Part shown: piece by piece, positions 22,979 through 31,340 of the stretch
How the letters are laid out: the number at the start of each line of letters is the position of its first letter
How positions within the stretch are numbered: position 1 is the first letter of the stretch
NCBI RefSeq assembly: GCF_035271705.1
Contig: NZ_DATERI010000015.1
Span: 1-35,514, forward strand
Direction: 5' to 3'
DNA: 35,514 bases
From: Buttiauxella sp035271705
GTDB taxonomy: Bacteria > Pseudomonadota > Gammaproteobacteria > Enterobacterales > Enterobacteriaceae
Program-made: the position numbers and the translations under genes
Notes under the pieces: model-generated
Seen by the model: only the letters and a program-made list of their open reading frames with translations
Told to the model about the DNA's origin: nothing
The model's database searches: none

Positions 22979-23878
22979 ATGGATTTTAACCATCAGTTGC
23001 AGGCCCACGCCCAGCGGGCCAACGATGCGCTGCAGCGTTTTTTAGCGCCGCTACCGTTTCAGAACACTCCTCTGGTTGAGGCAATGCACTATGGTGCACT
23101 ATTTGGTGGCAAGAGACTTCGCCCTTTCCTCGTCTACGCGACCGGTGAAATGTTTGGCATAGCGCAAGAAACCCTGGATGCCCCTGCTGCGGCAATTGAA
23201 TGCATCCACGCTTACTCTTTGATTCATGACGATTTACCGGCCATGGATGACGACGATTTGCGTCGCGGGCAACCGACCTGCCATATCAAATTCGGTGAAG
23301 CAAGCGCCATATTAGCTGGAGATGCCCTACAAACGTTGGCGTTTTCTATACTAAGTGATGCCCCAATGGCGGGTGTGGCGATTGCAGACCGACTCGCGAT
23401 GGTAAAAGAATTGGCAACTGCCAGCGGGGTTGCCGGAATGTGTGGTGGCCAGGCGTTGGATTTGGAAGCCGAAGGCAAGCAGGTTGATCTACAAAGCCTT
23501 GAGCGTATTCATCGTCATAAAACAGGTGCATTAATTCGTGCGGCTGTTCGTCTGGGCGCATTGAGCGCAGGTGATGCGGGCCGTAACGCCCTGCCTTTGC
23601 TCGACCATTATGCAGATAGCATCGGCCTGGCATTCCAGGTACAGGACGATATTCTCGATGTCATCGGCGATACCGCTACATTGGGTAAACGCCAGGGCGC
23701 CGATCAGCAACTGGGTAAAAGTACCTATCCGGCGTTGCTTGGGCTGTCCAATGCCAAAACTAAAGCGTGGGATCTCTATCAGGAATCTCTCCGTGCGCTG
23801 GAAGGACTTGCTCGCCAGTCGTTAGACACTACTGCACTGGAAGCGTTAGCGAGCTACATAATCCAACGTGATAAATAA
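22979..23878 (+). CDS. ispA: IspA, farnesyl diphosphate synthase
   Basis: Condenses dimethylallyl and geranyl diphosphate with isopentenyl diphosphate to farnesyl diphosphate, the precursor of quinones, undecaprenyl phosphate and the farnesyl group used by CyoE. The 299-residue length equals E. coli. First aspartate-rich motif DDLPAMDDDDLRRG at about 84-97 and second motif QVQDDILD near 220-227 are present, as is GGKRLRP at 43-49. The start abuts the xseB stop with no gap. Confidence 0.97.
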   Translation: MDFNHQLQAHAQRANDALQRFLAPLPFQNTPLVEAMHYGALFGGKRLRPFLVYATGEMFGIAQETLDAPAAAIECIHAYSLIHDDLPAMDDDDLRRGQPTCHIKFGEASAILAGDALQTLAFSILSDAPMAGVAIADRLAMVKELATASGVAGMCGGQALDLEAEGKQVDLQSLERIHRHKTGALIRAAVRLGALSAGDAGRNALPLLDHYADSIGLAFQVQDDILDVIGDTATLGKRQGADQQLGKSTYPALLGLSNAKTKAWDLYQESLRALEGLARQSLDTTALEALASYIIQRDK

Positions 23879-23886
23879 TGATTAAC

Positions 23887-23930
23887 TTACCCTTTGGCAT
23901 TCAGGCAGAGGCTTGAAGGATGAAGGGTAA
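23887..23930 (+). repeat. Internally deleted ERIC (44 bp) between ispA and dxs
   Basis: ERIC-type ends TTACCC (23887-23892) and GGGTAA (23925-23930) joined by only the terminal arms (GGCATTCAGGC and GGCTTGAAGGATGAA); the central core of about 80 bp is absent. It lies 8 bases after the ispA stop and 20 bases before the dxs start, so it is transcribed in the operon. Confidence 0.75.
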
Positions 23931-23950
23931 AACACCACGATGAGTTTCTA

Positions 23951-25813
23951 ATGAGTTTTGATATTGCCAAATACCCGACCCTCGCACTGGTGGAATCTGC
24001 TCCAGAACTACGCCTGTTGCCCAAAGAAAGCTTACCGAAACTGTGTGACGAGTTGCGTCGCTACCTGCTTGATAGCGTAAGCCGTTCCAGCGGGCACTTT
24101 GCCTCAGGTCTTGGCACGGTAGAACTGACCGTGGCGCTTCACTATGTGTATAACACCCCGTTCGACCAGTTGATCTGGGATGTCGGTCATCAGGCTTATC
24201 CGCATAAAATCATTACTGGCCGTCGTGACAAAATTGGCACTATCCGCCAGAAAGGCGGCTTACACCCCTTCCCGTGGCGCGCCGAGAGCGAATATGACGT
24301 ACTTAGTGTGGGTCACTCCTCGACGTCAATCAGTGCCGGAATTGGTATTGCGGTTGCTGCGGGAAAAGAAGGGAAAAACCGTCGTACCGTTTGTGTGATT
24401 GGTGATGGTGCAATCACCGCAGGTATGGCGTTTGAAGCGATGAACCATGCCGGTGATATTCGCCCAAATATGCTGGTTATCCTCAACGACAATGAAATGT
24501 CGATTTCCGAAAACGTCGGCGCGTTGAACAACCACCTCGCCCAGTTGCTTTCCGGCAAACTCTATTCTTCGCTGCGTGAAGGCGGGAAGAAAGTCTTCTC
24601 CGGCGTACCGCCAATCAAAGAACTGCTGAAACGTACCGAAGAACACCTGAAAGGCATGGTGGTGCCGGGAACGTTATTTGAAGAGTTAGGCTTTAACTAC
24701 ATTGGCCCGGTTGATGGGCATGATGTTGTCGGCCTGGTCAATACGCTTAAGAATATGCGTGACCTGAGCGGCCCGCAATTCCTGCATATCATGACCAAGA
24801 AAGGTCGTGGTTATGCACCTGCAGAAAAAGACCCGATCAGTTTTCATGCGGTACCTAAATTTGATCCACAAAGCGGAACGTTACCGAAAACGGCTGGTGG
24901 CTTGCCAAGTTATTCGAAAATCTTCGGTAACTGGTTATGCGAAACCGCGGCAATTGACGACAAGCTGATGGCTGTGACGCCTGCAATGCGTGAAGGTTCA
25001 GGCATGGTGGAGTTTTCACGCAAGTATCCGTCGCAATATTTTGATGTCGCCATCGCTGAACAGCACGCCGTGACTTTTGCGGCAGGCCTTGCGATTGGCG
25101 GTTTCAAACCGGTTGTGGCGATTTATTCGACCTTCCTGCAACGCGCTTACGATCAAGTGATTCATGATGTCGCTATCCAGAAGTTGCCCGTGTTATTTGC
25201 CATTGATCGCGCGGGGATAGTCGGTGCTGACGGGCAAACCCACCAGGGGGCGTTCGACATCTCCTTCCTGCGCTGCATTCCAGAAATGGTCATCATGACG
25301 CCAAGCGATGAAAACGAATGCCGCCAGATGCTGCACACCGGTTATCACTACAATGAGGGTCCATGCGCCGTGCGTTACCCGCGTGGCAATGGCACTGGTG
25401 CTGAGTTGCAACCGCTGGAATCTTTGCCAATTGGCAAAGGTGTGAAGAAGCGTGAAGGTGAAAAAATCGCCCTGCTGAATTTTGGCACGCTGTTGCCAGA
25501 AGCCGAAGCCGTTGCACAATCACTCAATGCGACACTGGTCGACATGCGTTTTGTGAAGCCGCTTGATGTAGCGTTAATTCTCGAATTAGCAGCCAGCCAT
25601 GAATCGTTAGTGACCATTGAAGAAAATGCCATAATCGGTGGTGCTGGCAGCGGCGTTAATGAAGTGTTGATGGCCAACCGTAGAGTGGTACCCGTTCTGA
25701 ATATTGGGTTACCAGATTACTTTATTCCGCAAGGTACCCAAGAAGAGGCGCGCGCCGCCATCGGCCTGGATGCCATCGGCATGGAAACCCGGATCTGCGA
25801 CTGGCTTAAATAA
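23951..25813 (+). CDS. dxs: Dxs, 1-deoxy-D-xylulose-5-phosphate synthase
   Basis: Thiamine-diphosphate enzyme that joins pyruvate and glyceraldehyde-3-phosphate, the first step of the MEP isoprenoid pathway and a source of the thiazole and pyridoxine precursor. The 620-residue length equals E. coli. Visible features: H49 (GHFASGLG), the cofactor motif GDGAITAGMAFEAMN near 152-166, catalytic glutamate in AEQHAVTFAAGLA near 370, and a transketolase C-terminal domain. It follows ispA by 72 bases that contain a mini-ERIC. Together with thiI, thiL and yajO it places thiamine-linked functions in this region. Confidence 0.98.
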   Translation: MSFDIAKYPTLALVESAPELRLLPKESLPKLCDELRRYLLDSVSRSSGHFASGLGTVELTVALHYVYNTPFDQLIWDVGHQAYPHKIITGRRDKIGTIRQKGGLHPFPWRAESEYDVLSVGHSSTSISAGIGIAVAAGKEGKNRRTVCVIGDGAITAGMAFEAMNHAGDIRPNMLVILNDNEMSISENVGALNNHLAQLLSGKLYSSLREGGKKVFSGVPPIKELLKRTEEHLKGMVVPGTLFEELGFNYIGPVDGHDVVGLVNTLKNMRDLSGPQFLHIMTKKGRGYAPAEKDPISFHAVPKFDPQSGTLPKTAGGLPSYSKIFGNWLCETAAIDDKLMAVTPAMREGSGMVEFSRKYPSQYFDVAIAEQHAVTFAAGLAIGGFKPVVAIYSTFLQRAYDQVIHDVAIQKLPVLFAIDRAGIVGADGQTHQGAFDISFLRCIPEMVIMTPSDENECRQMLHTGYHYNEGPCAVRYPRGNGTGAELQPLESLPIGKGVKKREGEKIALLNFGTLLPEAEAVAQSLNATLVDMRFVKPLDVALILELAASHESLVTIEENAIIGGAGSGVNEVLMANRRVVPVLNIGLPDYFIPQGTQEEARAAIGLDAIGMETRICDWLK

Positions 25814-25853
25814 ACCCCTCCTCCACTCCTGCTATGCTGAATAATGATTGTTA

Positions 25854-25978
25854 TTACTCAAAATAATTTGAGTTGTAGGAAGGCGGCAAAAGAGTGAATC
25901 CCCAGGAGCTGACTAAAGTAAGTGACTGGGGTGAACGAATGCAGCCAACCCCCCTGCGGCTCGAAGTATGACGAGTAA
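25854..25978 (+). repeat. ERIC/IRU element between dxs and yajO
   Basis: A 125-bp element with ends TTACTC (25854-25859) and GAGTAA (25973-25978). It has the most canonical core in the window: GTGAATCCCCAGGAGCT and AAGTAAGTGACTGGGGTGA match the published ERIC1R and ERIC2 sequences almost exactly. It ends 20 bases before the yajO start. Confidence 0.95.
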
Positions 25979-25998
25979 AATTATGCAGGAGTGGAACC

Positions 25999-26973
25999 AT
26001 GCAATACAACACGTTAGGAAAAACAGACCTCAGGGTTTCGCGTCTTTGCCTGGGTTGTATGACCTATGGTGAGCCAGACCGTGGCAATCACGCCTGGACG
26101 CTTCCCGAAGAAAGCAGCCGTCTTGTCATCAAACACGCTATCGATAACGGCATTAATTTCTTTGATACCGCCAATAGCTATTCCGACGGTAGCAGCGAAG
26201 AGATTGTCGGACGCGCCCTGAAAGATTTCATGCGCCGTGAAGATGCCGTCCTCGCCACCAAAGTTTACTTCCCGGTGGGTGATTTAGCAGAAGGCCTTTC
26301 GCGTGCGCAGATTATGCGTTCGATCGATGACAGCCTACGCCGCCTGGGAACCGATTACGTCGACCTATTCCAAATCCACCGCTGGGATTACAACACGCCA
26401 ATTGAAGAGACTCTTGAAGCGCTCAATGACGTGGTGAAAGCAGGTAAAGCACGATATATCGGTGCTTCGTCGATGCACAGTTCACAGTTGGCTCAAGCAC
26501 TAGCTTTGCAGGATCAACATGGCTGGGCGCGTTTTGTCACCATGCAGGATCACTACAATCTGATCTATCGTGAAGAAGAACTCGATATGCTGCCGCTGTG
26601 CTACGAACAAGGGATCGCGGTGATCCCGTGGAGCCCACTGGCTCGGGGCAAACTGACTCGTCCATGGGGCGAGACCACCGCACGTTCAGTCTCCGATGAA
26701 GTCGGTAAAAATCTATACGATTCCAGCCATGAAAACGATGCGCTCATTGCGGAGCGACTAGCGAATGTTGCGGCAGATAAAGGTGTTACGCGCGCGCAAG
26801 TGGCACTGGCGTGGCTGCTGAGTAAGCCGGGTATTGCTGCGCCAATTATTGGCGTGTCTCGTGAACATCAGCTGGATGATTTACTGGCGGCGGTGGACTT
26901 AACACTGGAACCCGCGGAGATTGCGGAGCTGGAGATGGTTTATCGCCCGCATGAAAAGGTTGGATTTAAGTAA
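25999..26973 (+). CDS. yajO: YajO, aldo-keto reductase
   Basis: 324-residue NADPH-dependent aldo-keto reductase with a TIM-barrel fold. E. coli YajO acts on several aldehydes and has been linked to making 1-deoxyxylulose-5-phosphate from ribulose-5-phosphate for thiamine. Signature residues: DTANSYSDGSSEE (catalytic Asp/Tyr, near 53-65), lysine in LATKVYF, histidine in FQIHRWDY, and cofactor-binding IPWSPLARGKL. GGAG lies 10 bases before the ATG. It follows dxs by 185 bases containing an ERIC and is convergent with pgpA. Confidence 0.95.
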   Translation: MQYNTLGKTDLRVSRLCLGCMTYGEPDRGNHAWTLPEESSRLVIKHAIDNGINFFDTANSYSDGSSEEIVGRALKDFMRREDAVLATKVYFPVGDLAEGLSRAQIMRSIDDSLRRLGTDYVDLFQIHRWDYNTPIEETLEALNDVVKAGKARYIGASSMHSSQLAQALALQDQHGWARFVTMQDHYNLIYREEELDMLPLCYEQGIAVIPWSPLARGKLTRPWGETTARSVSDEVGKNLYDSSHENDALIAERLANVAADKGVTRAQVALAWLLSKPGIAAPIIGVSREHQLDDLLAAVDLTLEPAEIAELEMVYRPHEKVGFK

Positions 26974-27006
26974 AAAAATGGCGGGTTGCTCAAGCTAACC
27001 CGCCAT
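26971..27006 (-). terminator. Rho-independent terminator of the nrdR-pgpA operon
   Basis: On the minus strand the stem ATGGCGGGTT / AACCCGCCAT is followed by seven T residues. The T-run is only on the pgpA side; on the plus strand the same hairpin follows yajO directly but has no U-tract. Confidence 0.88.
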
Positions 27007-27042
27007 CTCAATGCTTATCGCGACAAAGTTATCCGCTTCACA

Positions 27043-27549
27043 TTAGAACAGGCCAATCGGCCAATGGTGCCCAATCAGATAAATAACCCCCGCAGAAATA
27101 ACACCCGCGACGATATCATCCACCATGATCCCCATTCCGCCGTGAATGTTGCGATCAAACCAGCGGATTGGCCACGGCTTCCATATATCAAGGATACGGA
27201 AAATCACAAAGCCTGCTGCCACCCAGCGCCAGTCGTTAATGGGCAGTGCCATCAGGGTTATCCACATGCCGATGAACTCGTCCCACACGATGCTGCCGTG
27301 GTCATGAACACCCATATCACGCGCGGTCTGGTGGCAGAGGTAAACCCCGATACAAATACCGAGCATAATGACCATGGAGTAGAGTTGCCACGGTAGCAAG
27401 GTCAGCAAATACCAGAACGGGATCGCCGCGAGCGAACCCGCGGTACCAGGCATAATCGGACTTAGCCCGCTACCAAATCCGGTGGCGAGTAAATGCCACG
27501 GATTGCTGAGCTTAAGACGGCTTTTAGCCACATCTTTAGTGCGAGGCAA
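27043..27549 (-). CDS. pgpA: PgpA, phosphatidylglycerophosphatase A
   Basis: Inner-membrane phosphatase that removes phosphate from phosphatidylglycerophosphate, 168 residues. Family motifs: GFGSGLSPIMPGTAGS near 24-39, IVWDEFIGMW near 88-97, and FRILDIWKPWPI. The start is a TTG (27547-27549), 10 bases after AAAAGGA, inside the last codons of thiL (14-base overlap). The E. coli start MTILPR corresponds to ACG-ACC-ACT-TTG here, so that ATG is not available. Last gene of the nrdR-ribD-ribH-nusB-thiL-pgpA run. Confidence 0.93.
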   Translation of the reverse strand: MPRTKDVAKSRLKLSNPWHLLATGFGSGLSPIMPGTAGSLAAIPFWYLLTLLPWQLYSMVIMLGICIGVYLCHQTARDMGVHDHGSIVWDEFIGMWITLMALPINDWRWVAAGFVIFRILDIWKPWPIRWFDRNIHGGMGIMVDDIVAGVISAGVIYLIGHHWPIGLF

Positions 27550-28513
27550 AGTGGTCGTATCCTTTTAAATCCAGTGTTACCGGTTTGCCATTTTGCAAGA
27601 ACTGTAGCCCTTCTGACGCAGGCCCTACCTGACCTATGCAGGTAAACGGAACACCAAGATTGCCGATTGCCACGTCCAGTGCGCCACGGTTTATTTCTGG
27701 CACGGTAAAGCACAGTTCGTAATCTTCGCCACCAGAAAGTGCCCATCGCTGAGCTTGATCAGCACTGACATTCGCTTTCATGGCATCAGAATATGGCAGA
27801 GCGTCGAGATCAACGCGCGCGCCACATTCACTGGCTTTAAGGATATGACCCAAATCGGAAATTAACCCGTCAGAAAGATCAATTGCGCTGCTCGCCAGAT
27901 CACGCAGTGCCTGGCCGTGTAAAATTCGAGCCGTTGGACGCAAATGGCGTTGCTTCAGATATGCCGCTTGTACGGAATCTTTGACGGTTAAACGATCCTG
28001 CAAGATTGCCAACCCAGCAGCACTATCTCCTGGCGTGCCAGTAACATAGATCCAGTCGCCAATACGCGCACCGCTGCGTTTAAGCGCACGGCCAACTGGC
28101 ACCAGACCATGAATGCCAAGTGTCATAGAAAGTGGCCCACGTGTTGTGTCGCCGCCAATCAGCTGCATATCGTAGTATTCGAGTTGTTCAAACAGACTAT
28201 CGCTGAATGCTTCAAGCCAGCTTTCATCGACTTCAGGAAGGGTAATGGCTAGCGTCAACCAGGCAGGGTCAGCGCCCATTGCGGCCAGATCGCTTAAATT
28301 TACCGCCAGCGCTTTGTAACCCAAATCGCGAGGGTCAATATCAGCCAAGAAATGAATGCCCGAGACAAGTGTATCGGTACTGATCGCAAGGACCTGCTTT
28401 TCGGCTACCGTTAGCAATGCACAATCATCGCCAATTCCGGTTTCCACATCGCGGCGGGAACTGCTTACGCGATCAAAATAACGGGCAATTAAGGAAAACT
28501 CACCGCATGCCAT
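27536..28513 (-). CDS. thiL: ThiL, thiamine-monophosphate kinase
   Basis: Phosphorylates thiamine monophosphate to the active cofactor thiamine diphosphate with ATP. The 325-residue length equals E. coli. The AIRS/PurM-like fold is shown by ETGIGDDCALL near 22-32, DTLVSGIHFL near 47-56, and IGGDTTRGPLSMTL near 118-131. The start follows the nusB unit by 112 bases that contain a mini-ERIC. The 3' end overlaps pgpA by 14 bases. Confidence 0.96.
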   Translation of the reverse strand: MACGEFSLIARYFDRVSSSRRDVETGIGDDCALLTVAEKQVLAISTDTLVSGIHFLADIDPRDLGYKALAVNLSDLAAMGADPAWLTLAITLPEVDESWLEAFSDSLFEQLEYYDMQLIGGDTTRGPLSMTLGIHGLVPVGRALKRSGARIGDWIYVTGTPGDSAAGLAILQDRLTVKDSVQAAYLKQRHLRPTARILHGQALRDLASSAIDLSDGLISDLGHILKASECGARVDLDALPYSDAMKANVSADQAQRWALSGGEDYELCFTVPEINRGALDVAIGNLGVPFTCIGQVGPASEGLQFLQNGKPVTLDLKGYDHFASH

Positions 28514-28530
28514 GCGTTATGCCTCTGAAT

Positions 28531-28587
28531 ATAGCCGTCATCCTTCAAGCTGCGGGGGTGTGGCTGCAACTCGAATGCTAACGGATA
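28531..28587 (-). repeat. Internally deleted ERIC (57 bp) between nusB and thiL
   Basis: On the minus strand it starts TATCCGTTAGCATTCGAGTTGC and ends CTTGAAGGATGACGGCTAT-like arms, the two terminal arms of an ERIC with the central core missing. It lies in the nusB-thiL gap, 18 bases upstream of the thiL start, and its AAGGA is again close to a start codon. Confidence 0.75.
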
Positions 28588-28625
28588 CAGAATAAAGAAC
28601 AGGCCGGAATTAACCGGCCTGAAGA

Positions 28626-29045
28626 TTACTTTTTGCGGGGACGAATATGCGGAGCAGCTTTATCAAGAACACCATTCACGAACTTGTGGCTGTCTTCGGC
28701 ACCGAAGGTTTTCGCAAGATCGATGGCTTCGTTAATCGCAACTTTGTATGGCACGTCATCACGTTTGGAAAGCTCAAACAGTGCGATACGCAGAACCGCT
28801 TTTTCTACCTGACCCAACTCTTCGAGCTGGCGAGACAGATAAGGCTTCATTAGCCCATCCAGATACGCGCTGTTAGTAGCCACCCCGATCAACAGTTCGC
28901 GGAAGTAGTTAACGTCAACGTCTTTGACGTCCTGTTCAGCCAGGAACTGGTATTCGACATCAGCGATGTCATTTCGAGATAACTGCCAGGAGTAAAGCGC
29001 CTGAACGGCACACTCACGGGCACGGCGACGAGCAGCAGGTTTCAC
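28626..29045 (-). CDS. nusB: NusB, transcription antitermination factor
   Basis: 139-residue all-helical RNA-binding protein that joins NusE (S10) at boxA in rRNA operons and lambda N antitermination. The N-terminus MKPAARRRARECAVQALYSWQ is the family hallmark, and the arginine-rich start supports RNA binding. It lies 20 bases after ribH on the same strand, as in E. coli. Confidence 0.97.
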   Translation of the reverse strand: MKPAARRRARECAVQALYSWQLSRNDIADVEYQFLAEQDVKDVDVNYFRELLIGVATNSAYLDGLMKPYLSRQLEELGQVEKAVLRIALFELSKRDDVPYKVAINEAIDLAKTFGAEDSHKFVNGVLDKAAPHIRPRKK

Positions 29046-29065
29046 AGATTTCCCCTTACAAAAAA

Positions 29066-29536
29066 TCAGGCCTTGATGGCTTTCAATACATTAATCATTT
29101 CAAGCGCGGTCAGTGCAGCTTCTGCACCTTTGTTACCGGCTTTTGTGCCAGCGCGTTCGATGGCTTGTTCAATACTTTCAGTGGTCAGCACGCCAAAGGC
29201 GACTGGAATACCACTTTCCTGAGCAACATGTGCCAGGCCATTGCTAGCACCGCCAGCAACATATTCAAAGTGAGCTGTGCCGCCACGAATAACGGTACCC
29301 AGCGCAATCACTGCATCATAACGACCTGTTTTTGCCAAAGCGTCAGCCGCCAGTGGCAGTTCATAAGCACCCGGAACCCAGACCACGGTGATATTTTCAT
29401 CTTTAACCTGACCGATACGTTTCAGGGCGTCAATTGCACCGGAAAGCAGGCTGTCATTGATGAAATTGTTAAAACGCGCGATGGTGATGGCGACGCGAGC
29501 GTCTGGAGTAGCAACGGCTGCTTCAATGATGTTCAT
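29066..29536 (-). CDS. ribH: RibH (also named RibE), lumazine synthase
   Basis: 6,7-dimethyl-8-ribityllumazine synthase, the penultimate step of riboflavin synthesis; forms 60-subunit icosahedral shells in E. coli. The 156-residue length equals E. coli. Motifs include ARFNNFINDSLL near 20-31, WVPGAYELPLAA near 53-64, GTVIRGGTAHFEYV near 82-95 with catalytic histidine, and GKKGAE-like GNKGAEAA near the end. It is 80 bases after ribD. Confidence 0.97.
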   Translation of the reverse strand: MNIIEAAVATPDARVAITIARFNNFINDSLLSGAIDALKRIGQVKDENITVVWVPGAYELPLAADALAKTGRYDAVIALGTVIRGGTAHFEYVAGGASNGLAHVAQESGIPVAFGVLTTESIEQAIERAGTKAGNKGAEAALTALEMINVLKAIKA

Positions 29537-29616
29537 AATCTTCCTTTACGGGTTCTGTTTAGCCCCGCAACTAGGGGGGCGGATTTTATCACAATCTTTT
29601 CGTGCCTGCTTACGTT

Positions 29617-30741
29617 TTACAAGCCGGCGTATCGCGGCGTCAAATGCAGGCACAAATCAGGGCCGACCTGACGGACCTCACTAAAGCTAAACTCGGGCGC
29701 ATCGGCTAATTTTTCAAGCCCTGGCAAGTTACACAAGCCACGCGCATCGTTGCCCAATAATTTCGGTGCAACGTAGACAATCAACTCATCAACAAGACCG
29801 GCCTGAAGCAGCGCACCACCAAGTGTTGGACCCGCTTCCACCCAAATAGAGTTTATCTGACGTTTGCCTAATAGCATCATCATCACCACCAGATCAAGAT
29901 GGCCGTTATGTTCTGGTACGATAAATTGCTCGACGCTTGCAGGCCACTCTTGTGAGTCAGCGTTACAACGCGCAAGCCAGGTTTCGCCCGTTTGAGTGAT
30001 GATTTTATGTTGTGGCGTCACGCGGTTTTCGCGGTCGAGAATAATACGCGTTGGCTGGCGCAGGTTTTCTTCGACGTAAATCGCCTGAGTCGCGCTATCT
30101 AATTCATTCCAACGCACAGTCAACGAAGGATTATCAGCAAGAACCGTGGCATTGCTACTCAGAATCGCTGAACTTTGCGCTCGCAGGCGTTGCACATCGC
30201 GACGTGATTCAGGCGAGGTAATCCATTGGCTTTCGCCGCTCGCCATCGCGGTACGCCCGTCAAGAGACGCCCCCAGTTTAAGTTGAATAAACGGGAAACC
30301 AGTACGCATTCGTTTCAGGAAACCGCGGTTGATTGACTCAGCATCATTCATCATCAAACCATGGCTGACTTCAATACCAGCCTGTTTCAGCGCATATAAC
30401 CCACGGCCAGCAACTTGTGGATTAGGATCCTGCATCGCGGCAACGACACGCGAAACACCCGCGGCTATTAACGCTTCACAGCAAGGTGGCGTGCGTCCGT
30501 GATGGCTGCAAGGCTCAAGCGTGACATACGCCGTGGCGCCGCGTGCTTTTTCACCCGCCATACGTAAAGCATGCACCTCCGCATGGGGTTCACCTGCGCG
30601 AAAGTGAAAACCCTCACCGACGATTTCACCGTCTTTGGCAATCACACAGCCGACATTTGGGTTAGGCGTCGTTGTAAAACGGCCACGCTTTGCCAATTGC
30701 ATCGCACGCGCCATAAATTTTTCATCAAGCAACATCAGCAT
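29617..30741 (-). CDS. ribD: RibD, bifunctional riboflavin deaminase/reductase
   Basis: Two steps of riboflavin synthesis: an N-terminal zinc-dependent pyrimidine deaminase (H53-A-E55 in EPHAEVHAL and cysteines C78 and C87 in EPCSHHGRTPPC) and a C-terminal NADPH reductase (about 150-374). The first ATG (30739-30741) overlaps the nrdR stop as TAATG and gives 374 residues. A second ATG two codons later (30735) is possible and fits the E. coli length of 367 slightly better. No FMN riboswitch precedes it. Confidence 0.96.
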   Translation of the reverse strand: MLMLLDEKFMARAMQLAKRGRFTTTPNPNVGCVIAKDGEIVGEGFHFRAGEPHAEVHALRMAGEKARGATAYVTLEPCSHHGRTPPCCEALIAAGVSRVVAAMQDPNPQVAGRGLYALKQAGIEVSHGLMMNDAESINRGFLKRMRTGFPFIQLKLGASLDGRTAMASGESQWITSPESRRDVQRLRAQSSAILSSNATVLADNPSLTVRWNELDSATQAIYVEENLRQPTRIILDRENRVTPQHKIITQTGETWLARCNADSQEWPASVEQFIVPEHNGHLDLVVMMMLLGKRQINSIWVEAGPTLGGALLQAGLVDELIVYVAPKLLGNDARGLCNLPGLEKLADAPEFSFSEVRQVGPDLCLHLTPRYAGL

Positions 30742-31190
30742 TAATCCTGTAAGCGGGCGATTTCTTCGCCAAATTCACGGATATCTTCAAAGCTGCGATA
30801 AACCGAAGCAAAGCGGATATACGCCACTTTATCGAGTTTTTTAAGCTGTTCCATTACCAGATTGCCAATCATTTTGCTTGGGACTTCACGCTCACCGGTT
30901 CCGCGCAACTGGGATTTAATGTGGTTCACTGCCATTTCCACGTCGTCCGAGCTAACAGGGCGTTTTTCCAGGGCTTTCAGGATACCGCTACGCAGTTTGT
31001 CTTCATTAAACGGTTCACGAACATCATTACTTTTTACCACACGCGGCATCACCAACTCCGCCACTTCAAAAGTCGTGAAACGTTCATTGCAAACCAGGCA
31101 CTGACGACGGCGACGCACGGAAGACCCTTCGCCGACAAGCCGGGAATCAATCACTTTGGTGTCAACTGCGAAACAGAATGGGCAATGCAT
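30741..31190 (-). CDS. nrdR: NrdR, ribonucleotide reductase repressor
   Basis: 149-residue zinc-ribbon/ATP-cone repressor of the nrd operons that senses ATP/dATP. The N-terminal zinc ribbon has C3, C6, C31 and C34, with the basic VRRRRQC segment between. The ATP-cone spans about 49-139 (MPRVVKSNDVREPFNEDKL). It leads the nrdR-ribD-ribH-nusB-thiL-pgpA run from the promoter at 31224-31251, and its stop overlaps the ribD start. Confidence 0.97.
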   Translation of the reverse strand: MHCPFCFAVDTKVIDSRLVGEGSSVRRRRQCLVCNERFTTFEVAELVMPRVVKSNDVREPFNEDKLRSGILKALEKRPVSSDDVEMAVNHIKSQLRGTGEREVPSKMIGNLVMEQLKKLDKVAYIRFASVYRSFEDIREFGEEIARLQD

Positions 31191-31223
31191 GGCGCGTCCT
31201 GGAGGATTATTCAGATGAACAAT

Positions 31224-31251
31224 AGTTTACCGCGAAGTGGCTGGAGTACAA
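31224..31251 (-). promoter_or_regulatory. Candidate promoter of nrdR
   Basis: On the minus strand TTGTAC (31246-31251), 16 bases, TAAACT (31224-31229). The matches are moderate. It lies 34 bases upstream of the nrdR ATG with GGAGG (CCTCCAGGACG region) between as ribosome-binding sequence. Confidence 0.45.
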
Positions 31252-31340
31252 AGGCATGCCACATTATCCCGAGAAATATGACTTTTCATTGGTGAACAGC
31301 TACGCTTAAATCAGGATAAAACTTTAAGGAAAATCGAGTT

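Noticed and set aside
29537..29616. FMN riboswitch in the ribD-ribH gap
   Set aside because: The gap is only 80 bases and lacks the conserved RFN segments; in enterobacteria this element precedes ribB instead.
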